Positions 61,211-64,000 of a stretch of DNA of 64,000 bases are shown here, one piece after another; position 1 is the stretch's first letter; each line of letters starts with the position of its first letter. Origin of the DNA: G963666895 sp963666895 (lineage in GTDB: Bacteria > Desulfobacterota > Desulfovibrionia > Desulfovibrionales > Desulfovibrionaceae); contig CAXXNS010000016.1 of the NCBI GenBank assembly GCA_963666895.2, positions 62,001 through 126,000 on the forward strand. The letters run 5' to 3'. Both the position numbers and the translations under genes were made by a program. The notes below the pieces were generated by a model, which was given only the letters and a program-made list of their open reading frames with translations, made no database searches and had not been told where the DNA came from.

Positions 61211-61870
61211 TCAGAGCTTGGCCGCCCGGGCAGCGCGCAGCCAGTCGTACCACTCGTCCATTCCCTCGCCCGTGCGGGCGGACAGGGGCAGGACCTTGAT
61301 GTCCGGATTCAGGGTGGTGGCGTGCTTGGTCGCCTTGTCCAGGTCAAAGTCCACGTAGGGCAGCAGGTCCACCTTGTTCAGGATCATGATGGACGAAATA
61401 TGGAACAGGAGCGGGTACTTCTGCGGCTTGTCGTCGCCCTCGGCCACGGACAGCAGGGCCACCTTGTGGTCCTCGCCCACGTCGAACTCGGCCGGGCAGA
61501 CCAGGTTGCCCACGTTCTCCACGAACAGGATGTCCAGCCCGTCCAGGTCCAGGGCGCCGATGGCGGACAGGACCATGCTGGAGTCCAGATGGCAGCCGCC
61601 CTCGGTGTTGATCTGCACGGCCTGGGCGCCCGTGGCGGCCACGCGCTGGGCGTCGTTGTCGGTCTGCAGGTCGCCCTCGACCACGGCCATCTTGAACTCG
61701 CCCTTGAGCGCGGTCAGGGTCTTTTCCAGCAGGGTGGTCTTGCCCGCGCCCGGAGAGCTCATGAGGTTGAGGCAGAGGATATTGCGCATGTCGAACTGCT
61801 TCTTGAGCTCCTCGGCGATGCGGTCGTTGGCCTCGAGCACGTTGCGGACCAGGGGGATTTCCATGACCAT
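61211..61870 (-). CDS. hypB: Hydrogenase nickel incorporation GTPase HypB
   Basis: HypB hydrolyses GTP to insert nickel in [NiFe] hydrogenase. The 219-residue protein has the P-loop SSPGAGKTTLLEK, the metal-binding GGCHLDSSM and NLVCPAEFDVGE segments, and NKVDLL for guanine. The N-terminus lacks the histidine-rich or CxxCGC nickel store found in some species. The ATG at 61870 has AGGAG seven bases ahead. hypA lies 38 bases upstream. No hydrogenase structural gene is in the window. Confidence 0.94.
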   Translation of the reverse strand: MVMEIPLVRNVLEANDRIAEELKKQFDMRNILCLNLMSSPGAGKTTLLEKTLTALKGEFKMAVVEGDLQTDNDAQRVAATGAQAVQINTEGGCHLDSSMVLSAIGALDLDGLDILFVENVGNLVCPAEFDVGEDHKVALLSVAEGDDKPQKYPLLFHISSIMILNKVDLLPYVDFDLDKATKHATTLNPDIKVLPLSARTGEGMDEWYDWLRAARAAKL

Positions 61871-61908
61871 GTTCTTGCTCCTGACGGTCGTATAGGGGCG
61901 GCCGCGCC

Positions 61909-62265
61909 CTAATCGGGTTCGTCGGCCTCGATGTTGGCGACGTACAGTTCCTTGCCCTCCACCACCTGGTGGCCGAACTCCAGGCCGCAGTGGGGGCAGG
62001 GCATGTACAGGGTGTCCTCGGGTTCGAAGTCCTTGCCGCACCGGCCGCAGACCACCTTGAGGGACACCTCGATGACCTTGAGTTCGCAGTCCTCGAATTC
62101 GGTGCCTTGGCGCAGGGCCTCCCAGGCGAACTCCAGGGCGTCGGTGACCGCCCCGGCCAACCGGCCGTTCATGAGCGTGACGCGGACCACGCGGTCCAGC
62201 TTGTGCCGGTCCCGCTCCTCCTCCACAATGTTCATGATGCTCTGCACCAGGCTCATCTCGTGCAT
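61909..62265 (-). CDS. hypA: Hydrogenase nickel metallochaperone HypA
   Basis: HypA hands nickel to the hydrogenase large subunit. The 118-residue protein starts MHEMSLVQSIMNIVEEE, where H2 binds nickel, and carries a zinc ribbon of two pairs (CGRCG and CPHCG). The start is set by the invariant MHEMS. No ribosome site is evident before it, and a sigma54-like box (TGGGGT-N5-TTGCG, 62282-62297 on the minus strand) lies so near that the message would have almost no leader. Expression signals are therefore unclear. Confidence 0.94.
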   Translation of the reverse strand: MHEMSLVQSIMNIVEEERDRHKLDRVVRVTLMNGRLAGAVTDALEFAWEALRQGTEFEDCELKVIEVSLKVVCGRCGKDFEPEDTLYMPCPHCGLEFGHQVVEGKELYVANIEADEPD

Positions 62266-62348
62266 GGGATATTGGACGTAGCGCAAATCGAACCCCACGG
62301 CAAGACGGGGCGAGAGCCTCCTTTTCCTTGAGAACCCGCCCCCTTCCC

Positions 62349-62377
62349 TTGACTTGCCCTTGCCTTCGGGTTCTAAC
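62349..62377 (+). promoter_or_regulatory. Candidate promoter of the CBS-ACT/ABC operon
   Basis: TTGACT and TCTAAC are 17 bases apart (5/6 and 4/6 matches). It leaves a 5' leader of about 130 bases before the start at 62516. That leader has two hairpins: GCCCGTCC with GGACAGGGC followed by GTTTTGTG, and GAGCGCC with GGCGCTC just before the ribosome site. Confidence 0.45.
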
Positions 62378-62515
62378 ACACCCAATGAGCGTTCGCCCCG
62401 CCGTTCACCCTGCGGAATCGACCGTCGGCCGCCCGTCCCTTGCATGGACAGGGCGTTTTGTGCCACGCAAGCCGTCACCGAGCGCCCCGGCGCTCCCAAA
62501 CCGGAGGATGGGACC

Positions 62516-63166
62516 ATGTTCGTCGGCCTGAAGATGCTCAAGAACTTCGTCACGGTGACCCCCAAGACCCTGGTCAAGGACGCCGAGAAGCTCATGGAGG
62601 CGTCCAAGCTCTGGATGCTGCTGGTGGTCGAGGACGACAAGCTGTTGGGCTACGTGCGTTCCGACGACCTGAACCGCGCCCTGCCCTCCATCGCCACCTC
62701 CCTGTCCAAGCACGAGCTGGGCTACCTCATGGGCAAGCTGACCGTGGGCAAAATCATGCGCAAGGACATCACCACCATCGCCCCGGAGGTGGAGATCGAA
62801 AAGGCCGCGGCCGTCATGTTCGACAAGAACCTGGCCGGGCTGGCCGTGATCGAGGGCGAAAAGCTGGTGGGCTACATCAACCGCTCCGTCATGCTGGACG
62901 TGCTGGTGGAGGAGATGGGGTACCGCCACGGCGGCTCGCGCATCTGCTTCGAGACCCCGGACCGGACCGGCGTGCTCCGCGAGGTGGCCGGCATCGTGGC
63001 AGACATGGACCAGTCCATCATCTCCACGGGCACGTTCTTCCACAACGACCGGCGCATCGTGGTCATCCGCGTGGCCACGAGCGACCCTTCGCCCATCGCG
63101 GCCAAGCTCCAGGAAAAGGGCTACAAGGTGGTCGGGCCCATGGACTTCATGGAGGACTGGCAATAG
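62516..63166 (+). CDS. CBS domain pair plus ACT domain regulator
   Basis: The 216-residue protein has two CBS motifs in tandem (about 1-65 and 75-140: KNFVTVTPKTLVKDAEKLM, KIMRKDITTIAPEVEIEKAA). A C-terminal ACT-like domain follows (RICFETPDRTGVLREVAGIV). CBS pairs sense adenine nucleotides and ACT domains sense amino acids. Joined, they resemble AcuB-like regulators. The gene stops next to the ATG of a LivG-type ATPase (no gap), so it may sense cargo or energy state for that transporter. The start is the ATG at 62516 behind GGAGG; the longer frame upstream is leader. Confidence 0.82.
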   Translation: MFVGLKMLKNFVTVTPKTLVKDAEKLMEASKLWMLLVVEDDKLLGYVRSDDLNRALPSIATSLSKHELGYLMGKLTVGKIMRKDITTIAPEVEIEKAAAVMFDKNLAGLAVIEGEKLVGYINRSVMLDVLVEEMGYRHGGSRICFETPDRTGVLREVAGIVADMDQSIISTGTFFHNDRRIVVIRVATSDPSPIAAKLQEKGYKVVGPMDFMEDWQ

Positions 63167-63949
63167 ATGGCCTTTCTGGAAGTGGATTCCATCACCCTGA
63201 CCTTCAAGGGCATCGCCGCCCTTGTGGACGTGTCCTTTGCCGTGGAAAAGGGGCAGATCGTTTCGCTGATCGGCCCCAACGGCGCGGGCAAGACCAGCAT
63301 GCTCAACTGCATCTCGGGCCGCTACACCCCGGACTCGGGCTCCATCACCCTGGACGGCCGCAAGCTGCTGGGCATCCGGCCCCACAAGCGCACCGCCCTG
63401 GGCCTGTCGCGCACCTTCCAGAACATCGCCCTGTTCAAGGGCTTGTCCGTGCTGGACAACCTCATGGTCGGCCGCCACGCCCGCATGAACTACGGCATCT
63501 TGTCAGCCCTGCTCTATTGGGGACCCTGTTCCAGGAGGGAGGACTCACATCGCAGGCGCGTGGAAGACGTCATCGACTTCCTGGGCCTGTCGCCCTTTCG
63601 CCACAAGACCGCGGGCAAGCTGCCCTACGGCGTGCAGAAGCGCGTGGAGTTGGGACGGGCCCTGGCCGCAGACCCGGAGCTCATCCTCCTGGACGAGCCC
63701 ATGGCCGGCATGAACCTGGAAGAGACCGAGGACATGGCCCGGTATATTTTGGACATTTGCGAGGAGTGGGGAATCACTATCCTGCTCGTGGAGCACGACA
63801 TGGGGGTGGTCATGGACATCTCGGACCACGTGGTGGTCCTGGACTTCGGCAGCGTGCTGGCCTCGGGTTCGCCCGAGACCGTGCAAAAGGACGAGGCCGT
63901 GGTGGCCGCCTACCTGGGCACGGACGACATGGTCTTCGCGGGGCGCTGA
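63167..63949 (+). CDS. Branched-chain amino acid-type ABC transporter ATPase (LivG-like)
   Basis: The 260-residue ATPase has Walker A GPNGAGKTSM, a Q-loop in RTFQNIALF, the signature LPYGVQKRVELGRAL, Walker B LILLDEPMAGMN and the switch histidine in LLVEHDMGVVMDI. These are LivG features; the signature has V-Q-K where LivG usually has Q-Q-R. It starts directly after the CBS-ACT gene. The permeases and binding protein lie outside the window. Confidence 0.88.
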   Translation: MAFLEVDSITLTFKGIAALVDVSFAVEKGQIVSLIGPNGAGKTSMLNCISGRYTPDSGSITLDGRKLLGIRPHKRTALGLSRTFQNIALFKGLSVLDNLMVGRHARMNYGILSALLYWGPCSRREDSHRRRVEDVIDFLGLSPFRHKTAGKLPYGVQKRVELGRALAADPELILLDEPMAGMNLEETEDMARYILDICEEWGITILLVEHDMGVVMDISDHVVVLDFGSVLASGSPETVQKDEAVVAAYLGTDDMVFAGR

Positions 63950-63953
63950 TTCT

Positions 63954-64000
63954 ATGGGGAAACGCTACGACACCACCTTGCCCGCCCTGCTTGTCCGCCG
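63954..64000 (+). CDS. Probable AMP-dependent acyl-CoA ligase, N-terminal fragment
   Basis: Only 15 codons lie in the window (MGKRYDTTLPALLVR). This start is like that of long-chain acyl-CoA ligases that sit in LivG-type transporter operons in deltaproteobacteria. The start is four bases after the ATPase stop. The call is from context and a short N-terminus only. Confidence 0.45.
   Translation, partial: MGKRYDTTLPALLVR

Noticed and set aside
62282..62297. Sigma54 promoter for hypA as a firm call
   Set aside because: GG and GC spacing fits, but the start would leave about six bases before the ATG and no ribosome site, so it is not listed as a separate feature.

Overview
The window is high-GC, almost fully coding chromosomal DNA from a sulfate-reducing bacterium of the Desulfovibrionales (Desulfovibrio/Pseudodesulfovibrio type). 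The assignment rests on a tetraheme c3-type cytochrome, a heme-binding chemoreceptor of the DcrA kind, a perR-rubrerythrin-desulfoferrodoxin-rubredoxin-ROO oxygen-defence block, an Orp-type cluster (sigma54 regulator, NifX-like proteins, Mrp ATPase), futalosine-pathway menaquinone synthesis and anaerobic cobalamin genes. No tRNA, rRNA, insertion sequence, prophage or CRISPR array was seen. Conserved housekeeping operons alternate with shorter regulatory and redox blocks.

Layout. 1-8586 is the 3' half of the division and cell wall cluster (murD partial, ftsW, murG, murC, murB, ftsQ, ftsA, ftsZ). As given, murB is broken by one extra base in a G run, and ftsQ runs 145 nt into ftsA, probably for a similar reason. 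8604-10295 is a radical SAM protein. 10296-15426 is a Zra-like envelope-stress module: a sigma54 promoter with helically phased TGCA sites, a ZraP-like periplasmic protein, a DUF4405 membrane protein with a duplicated tail, and a sensor kinase plus sigma54 activator. The sensor carries the same kind of Gly/Met/Gln repeat as the ZraP-like protein. 15452-24406 holds rpmB (minus strand), then DUF177, rpmF, plsX, fabH, fabG, acpP, fabF, glyA, a small unknown, a dCMP deaminase and ribD. 24414-26173 is cbiG-cobJ.

26307-35454 holds the tetraheme cytochrome, a very acidic repeat protein with a PopZ-like C-terminus, a small conserved protein, ubiE/menG, DUF2065 (minus), a nucleotide-sugar dehydrogenase, mqnB, a polyprenyl diphosphate synthase and a PurS-PurL fusion. 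UbiE, MqnB and the prenyl synthase together cover several menaquinone steps. 35625-38149 pairs a tetraheme cytochrome with a heme-binding chemoreceptor. 38280-41219 is the peroxide, superoxide and oxygen defence block. 41335-41470 is a nested inverted repeat between convergent genes, followed on the minus strand by an unknown secreted protein and a VWA-OmpA protein.

43368-49968 holds hldD, lptD, mutL, alr and a small unknown. 49970-54273 holds a small membrane protein, then a PhoR-like kinase, a Pit phosphate transporter and its DUF47 partner. 54423-57261 is an iron-type alcohol dehydrogenase overlapping a soluble hybrid kinase. The minus strand from 62265 down to 57258 carries hypA, hypB, a TPR protein, the sigma54 regulator, two NifX-like genes (one truncated) and mrp. 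62516-64000 starts a CBS-ACT, LivG-type ABC ATPase and probable acyl-CoA ligase operon.

Limits: start codons and promoters are read by eye, and family assignments rest on motif recognition without database searches.
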